Below are positions 24,375 to 33,539 of a stretch of DNA of 40,739 nt, one piece after another (positions within the stretch are counted from its first letter, which is position 1; the number at the start of each line of letters is the position of its first letter). The DNA comes from Capsulimonadaceae bacterium. GTDB taxonomy: Bacteria > Armatimonadota > Armatimonadia > Armatimonadales > Capsulimonadaceae. The stretch covers positions 1-40,739 of the forward strand of contig JARLGU010000013.1 of assembly GCA_031292625.1 (NCBI GenBank). Reading direction: 5' to 3'. Under the pieces are notes generated by a model. It had not been told where the DNA came from. It did not search any database and saw nothing but the letters and a program-made list of their open reading frames with translations. Both the position numbers and the translations under genes were made by a program.

Positions 24375-25622
24375 TTATCCGAACAGCCCTTGCCCGACGA
24401 ACTCCCCCATAACGACGCCGCCGGGACAGGCAAAGATGCCGCTTCCGACGTGAGTCACGAACTGATTCATCTGGTCGAGCTTGGACATCTTGTCGAATAT
24501 TTTGATAAACCCGGTCCTCGGATCGGACTGGTACGCCATGAAAAGCAGCCCCGCGTCGTACTCCATGCCTTGCCGCCACGGCGGCCAGCGTTCTGCCGTA
24601 AAGCTGACGCCATCATTGTAGGAATACGCCCGGCGCAGAATTCGCGCGCCGTCATTGCTCGCAGCAATCGAAAGGCGAACATGAGAGTTCTCGGCAATGA
24701 GCGCGTTGCCGTCCTTATCGGTTGCGTCCAGATTCACGGGTTCAAACTCCGCCTTGCCTCCAATCGGCGCGCCTGAATACTTGTGCCTGCCGATCGTCTG
24801 CTCCTGAAACCCGAGCGTCATCCGGTCCCAGTGTTCGAGAGCAATCCGAATGCGCCGAACGACCAGATAGCTGCCGCCGCGCATCCAGGCGGGTCCATCA
24901 CCGCCCACCCAGACGAACTTGTCCATCTCGCGCGGCTTGCTTGGCGACGGATTGCTGGTCCCGTCCTTAAAGCCCATTAGGTTTCGCGGCGTTTCGCGCG
25001 GCGAATGATTCGAGACAAATCCCGTCTGCGCCCATCGTACCTCGACGGCTCCGTACGCGATGCGAACCAGTTCACGAACCGCGTGAAACGCGACCTGAGG
25101 ATCGTCGGCGCACGCCTGAACCGAGAGATCGCCGCCCGTATGAGCCTCGACAAGTTGATCGCCGCTAAATCGAGGCAAGTCGACCAACGCCTCCGGACGG
25201 CGCGACTTCAGTCCATAACGATCCTCGCCGTTGTGCTCGAAGAGGCCGGGACCGAAGCCGAACGTAATCGTGAGGCGCCCGGGGCTAAGCCCCAGTGCGC
25301 CGCCGCCGTCTGCCGGAGGCTCATCGAAGCTTTGCCCGAGCGGTCTGGCAAGCTGGCCTTGCGTAAGTCTCGCCGCCGCTGCCGTCCAGTCGCGCAGCAA
25401 CGTCACCACTTCGTCGCGCTTTTCCGCACTCAGATCGAATGCGGCAAAGTATGTATGTTTTTGTTGCGGCGTTGCGATTCCGCCCTGGTGTGCTCCCCAG
25501 AAGGGCTCGGTATCGGGCGGCGCTGGGGACGCAGGCGACGACTTGCCAATCGCGAGCGATGCTCCGCCTGCCGCAAGTCCGGCCAATAGCTGACGGCGCG
25601 TCAGCGACTTCTTATCGTTCAT
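24375..25622 (-). CDS. efeB: Dyp-type peroxidase, Tat-exported (EfeB-like)
   Basis: Haem peroxidase of the dye-decolourising type (415 residues). The Tat signal LTRRQLLAGLAAGGASLA (about 7-24) means it is exported folded with its haem. The family motif GFKDGTSNP (about 217-225) holds the catalytic Asp; other typical segments are GLSPGRLTITFGFGPGLF, GGSYLVVRRIRIALEHWD and LLFMAYQSDPRTGFI near the C terminus. EfeB proteins are linked to iron release from haem or to peroxide removal; no EfeU/EfeO partner is present here, so that role is uncertain. Its ATG overlaps the stop of the beta-propeller gene (ATGA, 25619-25622), so the two are co-translated. Last gene of the porin operon. Confidence 0.92.
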   Translation of the reverse strand: MNDKKSLTRRQLLAGLAAGGASLAIGKSSPASPAPPDTEPFWGAHQGGIATPQQKHTYFAAFDLSAEKRDEVVTLLRDWTAAAARLTQGQLARPLGQSFDEPPADGGGALGLSPGRLTITFGFGPGLFEHNGEDRYGLKSRRPEALVDLPRFSGDQLVEAHTGGDLSVQACADDPQVAFHAVRELVRIAYGAVEVRWAQTGFVSNHSPRETPRNLMGFKDGTSNPSPSKPREMDKFVWVGGDGPAWMRGGSYLVVRRIRIALEHWDRMTLGFQEQTIGRHKYSGAPIGGKAEFEPVNLDATDKDGNALIAENSHVRLSIAASNDGARILRRAYSYNDGVSFTAERWPPWRQGMEYDAGLLFMAYQSDPRTGFIKIFDKMSKLDQMNQFVTHVGSGIFACPGGVVMGEFVGQGLFG

Positions 25623-26770
25623 CGTCGTGCCTCCATGAGAGTGTTCATATCGTCCTCGACGTAAAAGAGCGACGTGCCGTCCGCCGAAAGAGCGATTCCG
25701 AAGAGATCACCGTTGCCTGGGGGCGATTGCGCTTGATCGGTGTCGATCCACTGCGCGTACAACTGCTTGCCGGTCGCGGGATCGACTTCGACAATCTGCC
25801 CATTTTGTGCGTTGGTCGTGAGGAGATGGCCGTTCGGCAGCGCGATCAGCGCGAGCGGGCGCCGCAACAGCCCCCCGCTTGTAACGGTCGTGCCCGTTCC
25901 GGCGCTGGTCGTCCGCGTGGCAGCATCGGGGATCGATACGATCTGGTTCCTGAGGGCATCCGAAACATACAGCGTGCCATTGGTTCCGAGCGCAAGGCCA
26001 GTCGGGCCAATCAGGAAGACGTCCTTGTCGGCCCGCTCGCCAAATCCATCGGCGACGACCGTCTGGTTTACGATACGAGGCGGCTTTGCGCCGTCGATGG
26101 CCAGATCCAGCCGCAGGACCGTCGCCTTATTCACAACCACCGGATACCCCGTGCCTGGATCGCGCACCTGAGGTCCAGGAACATCGAACCCGGCCATGCT
26201 GACGAACAATGAGGCCGTCGCCCCATTGTCGATAAGCGCGACGTTCCCCCACGGTCCGTTGATATTGGGACCGGCCCACGTATCGGAAACTTCGCCGTTT
26301 GAATCGAGAACAATCAGAGCGCCCGCGCCTTTGGTGCGTGTGGTGCCGTCCGTGCTCGGCGTACTGCCGACAATCACCCACCCTGTCTTGAGCATCGCCA
26401 TGGCCGTTCCGAGGCCGACGCCGCCGGGACAGTTCTTCAGATCTCGGGGCAGGCGCGCGAACAGTGTCGTCTTCTTCGTAGCCGGGTTGTAGTCGACGAT
26501 CGTCGTCCCGGTCCCTTGCAGATTGGACAGGTTGTTGAAGTTGTCCACAAGGATGTCGCCGGCCTGGATCTTGCCCGCCGAGACCGGCGCCACGATGACG
26601 GCGTACGGATTCGTGTCGCCCGCGTCCGGAATGGTGGACGTAAGCGTGACATGCTTGTGAATGGTTTGAAGAAAACCTTTCGGCTCCGCGGCGCATGCCG
26701 CATAGGGAACCGTCCCGGTAAACGCTATATAAATGGCAAATGCGAGGATATTTGTGTGTGGTGGTTGCAA
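25619..26770 (-). CDS. secreted NHL/beta-propeller-like protein
   Basis: A 383-residue exported protein: signal peptide about 1-27 (hydrophobic, CAAEP at the cleavage region), then repeated propeller blades such as GTTIVDYNPATKKTTLFARLP, GALIVLDSNGEV, IGPTGLALGTNGTLYVSDA, RPLALIALPNGHLLTTNAQN and LFGIALSADGTSLFYVEDD. The pattern of G-(L/I)-A-x-x-x-x-G-x-L-(Y/F)-V is like NHL or SMP-30-type propellers. No enzymatic residues can be named. The start is a TTG at 26770 with GGAGAG seven bases upstream. It begins 14 bases after the porin stop and overlaps the Dyp peroxidase gene by four bases, so it belongs to a three-gene operon and may cooperate with the peroxidase in the periplasm (inference). 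Confidence 0.85.
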   Translation of the reverse strand: MQPPHTNILAFAIYIAFTGTVPYAACAAEPKGFLQTIHKHVTLTSTIPDAGDTNPYAVIVAPVSAGKIQAGDILVDNFNNLSNLQGTGTTIVDYNPATKKTTLFARLPRDLKNCPGGVGLGTAMAMLKTGWVIVGSTPSTDGTTRTKGAGALIVLDSNGEVSDTWAGPNINGPWGNVALIDNGATASLFVSMAGFDVPGPQVRDPGTGYPVVVNKATVLRLDLAIDGAKPPRIVNQTVVADGFGERADKDVFLIGPTGLALGTNGTLYVSDALRNQIVSIPDAATRTTSAGTGTTVTSGGLLRRPLALIALPNGHLLTTNAQNGQIVEVDPATGKQLYAQWIDTDQAQSPPGNGDLFGIALSADGTSLFYVEDDMNTLMEARR

Positions 26771-26784
26771 TGTAGTCTCTCCGA

Positions 26785-28302
26785 CTAGAACAGGATGTTC
26801 ATTCTCATGCCGACGACGGTTTCATCGTGAACACGCTCGCCCGAGCCGTTCGGATTGAGGATGCCGCCGCCCGGATTGAAGACATACTGAATATCCGGCT
26901 GGATTTGGCACCATGGCGTGTACTGGTACTGGTATGTCATCTCGACAAACGTTTCGCTGCTTCGTTCAGGAAGCCCGCTATCGCGGTCCAGCGCGGCAGC
27001 GCCGCTGCTGACATAAGCGAACCCCATTCCGATGCCGAAGGTATCGTCATCGCGCTGAATATGGGGAAACGGATCGTGGAGGACGAACCCTGCGTTCATG
27101 CTATAGTCGATCAGGTTTCGGTCGCTCTGCGGCTGGGACATCGCCCTGGCGAAAAAGCTCCAAGACCGGTCAGGATCCTCCTCCGACAGCCAGATCATCT
27201 GATCGACAACTCCGTACAAACCGTAGTTGCCCCTGTGTTGGCGAGCGGCATCCTGCTCATCGGCAAAGCTTTCCGTGTCGTAATAGGCGCCTAGCTTATA
27301 GGTATGCGACAGCAGGCCGCTCGATCCGTCGTAAACCATTCCGCCAAGCGCAGGATAGAGCGTTTGCACCTCCGCGATCGCAAGCGTCCCGCCATTGAGC
27401 GGAAACTTGAGCCCGTTGCCATCCTCAAGCTGCGGGTCGCCGCTGTACCTGGAAACCGGACTGCCGTTGAAAACGCCTGCCAGAACGGTCGTCGAGCCAG
27501 CCGGGCGAATTCGTGCGCGGACGCCCAATGCGGACAGCGGATAAGCCGGTCCGCCTCCCGGAAGATCGGCAGACGGCGCCATAGCCCAGCCGAACATTGT
27601 GTTGACGAATACGCCGGCATTCTGGCTAACCATAAACTCTTGGTCGAGGCTCTGCTGGCCGATCTTGATATCGAGCCGATCCTCCGGGAGATACTTTTGC
27701 TGGTACCAGAGTTCCCACAGACGCGTCGACCTATCCGCTTCGATGCCGCTTGCGGTTTGCAGCGTACCCAGGTTGAGCGCGCTGAGGTTGTTGCCGTGGA
27801 TCTGCAGCGCGCTCACGTTAAGTGTGCCGCCGTAATGGCGCAACGCCCGCTGCGTATCGAGCTGTAAGTCGACCTGCGTCAAGCCGTCGTACTCGAATCC
27901 CTTCTGGACGCCGCCCGTGAGATTGCCCAAGAGCTCGCTCGTCTCGACGATGTCCAGCGTCATTCCGTGCTTGCTGAGTTCCTTGCGCAGGCCCCATATG
28001 TCTCCGAGAAAATAGCTCCGCCTCGACAATCCCTCGAAAAATCCAGGAGACTTCGATGGTTGCGCAGCCGCGGGCTGTCCGGTCTCTGATGTCGAAGTGT
28101 CCGTTGGCGGGGCGCTTATCGGCGGCGGCGTCGCAAGAGCCTGGTTGCCAATCATTGCGCTGAATATTGCAATGATCGCAACCAGCCGAATACAATTTGC
28201 CCTTTGTATTCTTAGAGCATGTATAATACTCGAGATGCCTTGTAAGACGGCTCCGTGGCCGTCGTGGCCGCATTTTGTAAAGGGCCGGCGCGTCGATTTC
28301 AT
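26785..28302 (-). CDS. OprB-type carbohydrate-selective porin
   Basis: Outer-membrane beta-barrel porin of the OprB family, which passes sugars or other small solutes. Mature part: SRRSYFLGDIWGLRKELSKHGMTL, GGVQKGFEYDGLTQVDLQLD, LWELWYQQKYLPEDRLDIKIGQ, ending in the typical C-terminal aromatic MRMNILF. The signal peptide RLVAIIAIFSAMIGNQALA is clear and begins at 28191, yet no ATG, GTG or TTG stands directly before it. The nearest in-frame ATG (28302, used here) and the next with a possible ribosome-binding site (28488) lie inside and beyond the inserted-looking repeat copy 2. An ATT at 28191 preceded by AAAGGG is a further possibility. The 5' end is therefore uncertain, the body is not. First gene of the porin, propeller and peroxidase operon. 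Confidence 0.85.
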   Translation of the reverse strand: MKSTRRPFTKCGHDGHGAVLQGISSIIHALRIQRANCIRLVAIIAIFSAMIGNQALATPPPISAPPTDTSTSETGQPAAAQPSKSPGFFEGLSRRSYFLGDIWGLRKELSKHGMTLDIVETSELLGNLTGGVQKGFEYDGLTQVDLQLDTQRALRHYGGTLNVSALQIHGNNLSALNLGTLQTASGIEADRSTRLWELWYQQKYLPEDRLDIKIGQQSLDQEFMVSQNAGVFVNTMFGWAMAPSADLPGGGPAYPLSALGVRARIRPAGSTTVLAGVFNGSPVSRYSGDPQLEDGNGLKFPLNGGTLAIAEVQTLYPALGGMVYDGSSGLLSHTYKLGAYYDTESFADEQDAARQHRGNYGLYGVVDQMIWLSEEDPDRSWSFFARAMSQPQSDRNLIDYSMNAGFVLHDPFPHIQRDDDTFGIGMGFAYVSSGAAALDRDSGLPERSSETFVEMTYQYQYTPWCQIQPDIQYVFNPGGGILNPNGSGERVHDETVVGMRMNILF

Positions 28303-28429
28303 GGGTGCCCGATACGCGCTGCAATCGACCGTTGACTGCAAAACGCCGTACGCGTGTAGGCGAAGCCTTGTCGATTGCCGCAGTGAACGAGGCGCGAGCG
28401 AAAAAATGCCCCGGCGGCATGAGCCGACT
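28245..28429 (+). repeat. dispersed inverted-end element, copy 2
   Basis: 185-bp copy of the same element as at 14037 and 38236, more diverged. The ends are AGACGGCTC and GAGCCGACT (8 of 9 bases complementary). Shared blocks include GCCGTACGCG, GTGAACGAGGCGCGAG and GCCCCGGCGGCA. The left end lies about 54 bases before the start of the porin signal-peptide coding region. Confidence 0.75.
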
Positions 28430-28762
28430 GGAAACATTCTTTCGGCGCCCCCATCAATTCTACACGCCATTAGATATTGCTTATTCATGCAGTCAATTCC
28501 ACCACCTCTCTTGACCTGGAGGCTTAGATTCTCTTTCAGACCTACGCCTACGGCCCTATTGCCGACAATTTAAATCGGAGACCAATTTTGTCGGCAATAG
28601 GATAGCATCATAGGGCATTCAGTGTCAAGGGAATTCTCGTAAGGGCGCACAAAATGTGTGACGGCGACGCAAATAGGTTCACGAGACGCGAAATGAGGCG
28701 ATGATCGATGTGCGGTGACAGCGTGGAAACGGTGTCACGAAGCGCAGCAGCGGCAACCGGAT
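28430..28762. other. intergenic region between rhamnosidase and porin genes
   Basis: 333 bases with no gene of their own. They contain an in-frame ATG for the porin frame (28488, preceded on the minus strand by GAGGTGGTGG) and a long inverted repeat at 28554-28600. Nothing else recognisable. Confidence 0.4.
28554..28600. promoter_or_regulatory. operator-like inverted repeat with 14-bp arms
   Basis: Perfect 14-bp arms, CCTATTGCCGACAA (28554-28567) and TTGTCGGCAATAGG (28587-28600), around a 19-base spacer. Each arm contains ATTGnnnnCAAT-like half symmetry (ATTGCCGACAAT on the left). No T-run follows on either strand, which argues against an intrinsic terminator and for a regulator-binding site. 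It could control the porin operon downstream on the minus strand. Confidence 0.55.
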
Positions 28763-30895
28763 TCAGGAAGGCGACGCAATTCGCCGCTCCAGCGCGTGCT
28801 TTCCGGAGCCTATGCCGTAGGCCACGACGTAGCGACCATCTCGAACGCCTTGAACGACGGCTCCGTCGACGACCAGCCGGGCATGACTAGCCCCGCCGGC
28901 AGGCAGCCAGATCTCCGCCGTCATGTTTGCAGGCAGTTCGACTGTGAGCGTAACATGATCCGTCGACGCCACAAACTCAGCCCGAATCGCGCCGCGTATC
29001 GTCGGCGTCTTGATGCTCGCGGAAGTCAGCCCGGTTACGCGCGGACGAATGCGGACTGATCGGTATCCAGGCTCGACCGGTTCGATTCCCATGACGAATC
29101 GCGGAATGATGTTCGCCGGAGCCGCCCCCCACGCGTGGTTCCAATCCTGGTTCGGCTTGACGTTGCCGCTCCACGCCTCGGTGGTCATTGTCGCCCCAAG
29201 GCCGTCGATCATGTTCATCCAGCTTCGCTCATCCCTTGCGGTCAGCAGGTCAAGGGCATAGCCGTCCATATTTGCCGCATAGCATGCTTCGAGCAGGTAT
29301 TGGGCGCCGTAGACGCTGCAAGCCATCCCTTTGCCGCGAATAAACGCGGCAACGCTCTGCATCCGGGCATCCGGGACGAGCTCAAACGCAGCCGCGCACA
29401 TGTTGGCGTGCAACGAGCTATGGCAAGCGCCTTCCCCGTCGACATACAGACCGGTTCCCGGATCAAACAGCGCTGCGTTAAACGCATCGAACACGCGTGC
29501 AGCTTGTTCGCGAAAGTTCATGGCATCTTCGCCGTTCCCTAAAGCATCGGCGATCTTCGCCATGAGGAGGAGCGCCCGGTAGTAAAATGCGTTGACGACC
29601 GTGTTAACGGGGCGGAAGTCGTATCCGTCACGCTCAACGATCGGCCAGTCGACGATATCCTCGATCCGATCGCGGTAGATCGCCTTTAGGTTCTCGGGGG
29701 TTGCCGCAGATGACGCGATCAGCCCGTCGGGCCGAGCCAGTGCAATAAGCGACTTAGCCTTCAGGTCGTCGTAGAAACATGCGATGCTTTTTGAGTCGCC
29801 CGTATATAAGTAATCGGTCCACGCAATCAAAACCGAGTGCAGAATCCATTCAGTCGGCCACGTCGGATGCTGGATCAAATACTCGTGGCTGTAGCGCGAG
29901 AGGGTGAATTCGCGGTCACAGTAGTAGTAGCCGAGCTGATTGATATACGCATCAGCTTCGTATGGCAGCCGTTCCCGGTCGCCGTCCACGAATACACCGC
30001 CAAAACTGGTCGCCTTCATGGTATAGCGGCAAAGCTCCCAAACGGCATTTAGCTCCGCGTTGGAAGACGAGAACTCAGCGGCCCGGTCGTCGAATGGATA
30101 GTGTGCAACTAGCTGAACGCTCGAAACAAACGCGCTCTCTGACGGCAAGTTCTCGATCTCGACATACCTGAACGGCATTACCGGGCCGATACCGTCTGAC
30201 ATGAGACGGCCGTCGTTGGGCGTTAGCGGAACGCGAACAGTCTGCTTGCCTGCGCCAAAGGACACATCCGCAGCTTGACAGCGAATGGAGCCGCCAGGCT
30301 TGCGATCGATGCACCCGCTGGCGGTCAACGCCTCGCCCAAGTGAATGCTGATCGTGCTTGGAACCGGAAGGTCGAGAGTGATGTCGAGGCCAGCAAACGC
30401 ATCGCGCCCGAAGTCAAGTAATACGTGCCCCGCTCCAAGCCACACGACATGAACGGGTGTAACGGCGGTCTGTACCACCGGATAGCGGGCGGTCGTGTAG
30501 CGATCGGCTCCCGCGACGCGCTCGCCGCCCGTCGTGAAGCCTTGCGCCGGGGACCAAGCGCTCATGAGCCCTCGCGCGTTCCACGTGCGTACCCGCCACG
30601 AATAGCCGGTGCGGCGAGAAAGCGGCGGCCCGGCGTAGGCCACGGCGACGCTTTGATCCGATGTCACTTTGCTGCTGTTCCAGATCACGAGACCAGAAGC
30701 TTTATCGGCAACCTCAAGCTCATAGGCCCGCTGTAGATCGCCATTTTCATTCGAGTTGACAATCCAGCTAAACGATGGCGATACGTCGACGATCGCGGTT
30801 CGTTCCGGCATGGCGAGCAAACTGCACATCAAACCGGACGGCGCCGGGAGTTCACGGGGGTCAGGTGGACGGGAGTTCGTAATTGCTAACGTCAT
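28763..30895 (-). CDS. alpha-L-rhamnosidase (GH78)
   Basis: A 710-residue GH78 enzyme releasing terminal L-rhamnose from glycans, glycosides or rhamnogalacturonan-type pectin. N-terminal Fn3-like region with RAYELEV and GYSWRVRTWNARG (about 50-95), then a beta-sandwich with HLGEALTASG and FRYVEIENL. The (alpha/alpha)6 catalytic domain holds FVDGDRERLPYEADAY (Asp, Arg and Glu of the GH78 motif), WPTEWILHSVLIAW, TTEAW and the ending WNHAWGAAPANIIPRFVMGI; then a C-terminal beta domain. No signal peptide, so cytoplasmic. Start at ATG 30895 (MTLAITNSRPP) is chosen because the longer frame to 31066 adds Arg-rich non-homologous sequence; the ribosome-binding site is weak. 30896-31105 holds nothing else I can name. 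Confidence 0.9.
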   Translation of the reverse strand: MTLAITNSRPPDPRELPAPSGLMCSLLAMPERTAIVDVSPSFSWIVNSNENGDLQRAYELEVADKASGLVIWNSSKVTSDQSVAVAYAGPPLSRRTGYSWRVRTWNARGLMSAWSPAQGFTTGGERVAGADRYTTARYPVVQTAVTPVHVVWLGAGHVLLDFGRDAFAGLDITLDLPVPSTISIHLGEALTASGCIDRKPGGSIRCQAADVSFGAGKQTVRVPLTPNDGRLMSDGIGPVMPFRYVEIENLPSESAFVSSVQLVAHYPFDDRAAEFSSSNAELNAVWELCRYTMKATSFGGVFVDGDRERLPYEADAYINQLGYYYCDREFTLSRYSHEYLIQHPTWPTEWILHSVLIAWTDYLYTGDSKSIACFYDDLKAKSLIALARPDGLIASSAATPENLKAIYRDRIEDIVDWPIVERDGYDFRPVNTVVNAFYYRALLLMAKIADALGNGEDAMNFREQAARVFDAFNAALFDPGTGLYVDGEGACHSSLHANMCAAAFELVPDARMQSVAAFIRGKGMACSVYGAQYLLEACYAANMDGYALDLLTARDERSWMNMIDGLGATMTTEAWSGNVKPNQDWNHAWGAAPANIIPRFVMGIEPVEPGYRSVRIRPRVTGLTSASIKTPTIRGAIRAEFVASTDHVTLTVELPANMTAEIWLPAGGASHARLVVDGAVVQGVRDGRYVVAYGIGSGKHALERRIASPS

Positions 30896-31105
30896 TCTTG
30901 TCGCAGTCTTGATTCTTCCAGATAAATTACCGCGAATCGCATCTTCGCGGCGTCGCCTAACACGCTTACGCTCTGGCATGGCGAAATCCGGCAGCATACG
31001 CCCCGCGAGCCAGTTCAGATCCCCCACCCGCTTCACGGCAAGCCGGCGCAAGGGAGCGCTAGGCAATCCAATCGATACGGAGCAGCCGTCAGGTCCAGAA
31101 ACCGC

Positions 31106-32071
31106 CTACCAATAGCTCTCGAACAATTCGCTCACCGATTCGCTGTGATTGATTCGATGAATGGCATCGGCGAGCAGCGGCGCGACGGAGATGACGCGCA
31201 GCTTTGACGTCTGAGCCTTGCGCTCTTCGCTGACCGGAATCGTGTCGGTCGCGACGACTTCCTCGATTGGCGAGTTGTCGATCTTCGCAAGTGCATCGTT
31301 CGAAAAGAGGCCGTGCGTGCAGCAGGCAAAAATCCGTCGCGCGCCGCGCTCCTTGAGCGCGATCGCGCCGTGGACAATGCTGCCGCCGGTGTCGATCATG
31401 TCGTCCACCATGACACACGTTTTCCCGCTCACGTCGCCGATGATCTCCATGATCTCGACCTTATTGGGCTCGGGACGGCGTTTCGCAATAATCGCAAGGC
31501 TAGCCCCAAGCATTTCGGCCATCGCACGCGCGCGGGCCACGCCGCCGACATCCGGCGACACGACCACGGTATCGCCATCGTAGAAGCTGTGCTCGCGGAA
31601 GTAGCAGGCGAGTAACGGTCCGGCGTAAAGGTGATCGAGCGGCATCTGGAAGAAGCCCTGGATCTGGCCGGCATGCAGGTCGACGGCAAGTCCGCGGTTT
31701 GCTCCCGCCGTCGTGATGAGGTCGGCGACCAGACGCGCGCTGACAGGCTCGCGAGGCTTGATCTTCTTGTCCTGGCGGCAGTAGCCATAATACGGCACAA
31801 CGACCGTAATGCGTCTGGCGGAAGCTCGACGGAACGCATCGATCATGATCAGAAGTTCCATCACGTTATCGTTGACCGGCCAGCAGGTCGGCTGAACGAG
31901 AAAGACGTCCATTCCGCGAGCGCTCTCTTCGATCGTCACCCGAATCTCGCCATCGGCAAAGTGAGTGATTTGCATACGTCCAAGCGGCAGATCGAGCTCG
32001 CGGCAAATATTCTTTGCGAGTTCAGGGTTCGCATTTCCCGAAAAGATCCGTAAATCGTTCAGTTCACACAT
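31106..32071 (-). CDS. prs: ribose-phosphate pyrophosphokinase (PRPP synthetase)
   Basis: Makes PRPP from ribose-5-phosphate and ATP for nucleotide, His and Trp synthesis. The 321-residue length is normal. Recognisable segments: LRIFSGNANPELAKNI at the N terminus, FADGEIRVTIEES (about 38-50), DVFLVQPTCWPVNDNVMELLIMIDA, PYYGYCRQDKKIKPREPVSARLVA, DLHAGQIQGFF, VVVSPDVGG, KRRPEPN of the flexible loop, and the PRPP-binding VMVDDMIDTGGSI (about 216-228). Start ATG 32071 has GGGAGGA upstream. It follows glmU by about 50 bases, the same glmU-prs pairing found in many bacteria. Confidence 0.96.
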   Translation of the reverse strand: MCELNDLRIFSGNANPELAKNICRELDLPLGRMQITHFADGEIRVTIEESARGMDVFLVQPTCWPVNDNVMELLIMIDAFRRASARRITVVVPYYGYCRQDKKIKPREPVSARLVADLITTAGANRGLAVDLHAGQIQGFFQMPLDHLYAGPLLACYFREHSFYDGDTVVVSPDVGGVARARAMAEMLGASLAIIAKRRPEPNKVEIMEIIGDVSGKTCVMVDDMIDTGGSIVHGAIALKERGARRIFACCTHGLFSNDALAKIDNSPIEEVVATDTIPVSEERKAQTSKLRVISVAPLLADAIHRINHSESVSELFESYW

Positions 32072-32120
32072 CGAAATCCTCCCAGCACTTCCCGCGAGAC
32101 TTTGAGGCTCGCGCATTGGG

Positions 32121-33515
32121 CTACTTGGCCGCCTGCCTATTGCGCCGTTCGCTTGCCCATCCGGGCTTGGTGGTTTGACGAGCACGGCCGAGCGCCAGCG
32201 CGTCCTCCGGCACGTCTTCGACTATGGTCGAGCCCGCGGCGATGAAAGCTCCGCTTCCAATTGCAACGGGCGCAACCAGCGTGCTGTTCGATCCGATGAA
32301 CGAATCGGGGCCGATAGTGGTCTTGTGCTTGTTCTTTCCGTCGTAGTTGCAGGTGATCGTTCCCGCGCCGATATTCGTGCGCGCGCCGACAAGCGCGTTC
32401 CCAAGATACGCAAAGTGACCGGCGGAGACGCCGTCTTCGAGCACGGTCTGCTTGAGCTCGACGAAGTCGCCAATCTTGACTTTCTTGCCCGTGACCGAAC
32501 CGGGACGCAAATTCGCAAACGGACCAATCGTCGTGCCGTCGCCGACTTCACTGGAAACGACATGCGAGTCTCGAATGCGAACCGCATTTCCGACAACGCT
32601 GTTCTCCACGCGAGCTCCTGGGCCAATATTGCAGTCTTCGCCGATATCGGTTGCGCCGGTGATGATCGTGAAAGGATGAACGGTTGTGTCCGCACCGATG
32701 CGCACATCGGCATCGATGAACGTTGACGACGGATCCACAATGGTGACGCCGTCGAGCATCAGCTTCCGCAAAATGCGGCTACGCAGGATCTCCGACGCCT
32801 GGGCCAACTCGACCCGATTATTGATGCCCCGCCCGACATCCGGATCGCTCCATGTGAGCGCTCCCACAGCGTGTCCCTGCTCGTTGGCGATCGCGATGAC
32901 ATCCGTCAGGTAGTATTCGCCCTGCTTATTATTGGGTGTTACTTTGCTAAGCGATTCAAAGAGGAACGGAGCGGCGAAGGCATAGATCGAAACATTCACC
33001 TCGTCGATGCGGCGCTGCTCTTCAGTCGCATCCTTTTCCTCGACGATCGCGGTGACAAGCCCCTGCGCATCACGGATGACGCGGCCGTATCCGTGCGGTC
33101 GATCGAGGCGCACGGTCAACACCGTCGCCGCCCGGTCCGCGTGGCCTTCCAGCAGACTGGTGATGGCCTCGCTCGTAATCAGCGGCGCGTCGCCCGGAAC
33201 GATCAGGACTGGCCCAGCCCAGTCGCCAAGGAGAGGCGCGGCCATCTGGACGGCATGCCCAGTTCCTCGTTGCTCCGCTTGCAGAACGAATTCGGACTTG
33301 TCGCCGATGGCGCTCTGCAACAATTCGGCCTGGTAGCCGACGACTGTGACGATTCGGGACGCGCCCGCATCGGCAAGGGCCTTGATAACGTGCTCGATAA
33401 GGGGCTTTCCCGCGATGGAGTGAAGCGGCTTGGGTAACTTCGACTTCATGCGGGTGCTCTTGCCGGCGGCAAGAACGATTGCTGCAAACTCTGGCGTGCG
33501 GTGGGTGGATGGCAT
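32121..33515 (-). CDS. glmU: bifunctional GlcN-1-P acetyltransferase / GlcNAc-1-P uridyltransferase
   Basis: Makes UDP-GlcNAc for peptidoglycan and surface glycans. The 464-residue chain has the normal two-domain structure: uridyltransferase (about 1-235; LAAGKSTRMKSKLPK, QRGTGHAVQMA, GDAPLI, EEKDATEEQ, GEYYLTDVI) and a left-handed beta-helix acetyltransferase (about 255-455; hexapeptide repeats, RPGSVTGKKVKIGDFVELK, HFAYLGNALVGARTNIGAG, NYDGKNKHKTTIG). Start ATG 33515 has AAGGAAG upstream. Co-transcribed with prs. Upstream on the same strand is tRNA-Gln, with a short possible ORF between. Confidence 0.96.
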   Translation of the reverse strand: MPSTHRTPEFAAIVLAAGKSTRMKSKLPKPLHSIAGKPLIEHVIKALADAGASRIVTVVGYQAELLQSAIGDKSEFVLQAEQRGTGHAVQMAAPLLGDWAGPVLIVPGDAPLITSEAITSLLEGHADRAATVLTVRLDRPHGYGRVIRDAQGLVTAIVEEKDATEEQRRIDEVNVSIYAFAAPFLFESLSKVTPNNKQGEYYLTDVIAIANEQGHAVGALTWSDPDVGRGINNRVELAQASEILRSRILRKLMLDGVTIVDPSSTFIDADVRIGADTTVHPFTIITGATDIGEDCNIGPGARVENSVVGNAVRIRDSHVVSSEVGDGTTIGPFANLRPGSVTGKKVKIGDFVELKQTVLEDGVSAGHFAYLGNALVGARTNIGAGTITCNYDGKNKHKTTIGPDSFIGSNSTLVAPVAIGSGAFIAAGSTIVEDVPEDALALGRARQTTKPGWASERRNRQAAK

Positions 33516-33539
33516 CGTCGCTCGGTCTTCCTTGGTGGA

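Noticed and set aside
28554-28600. Intrinsic terminator for the rhamnosidase gene
   Set aside because: The stem is separated by a 19-base loop and no T-run follows on either strand; an operator is more likely.
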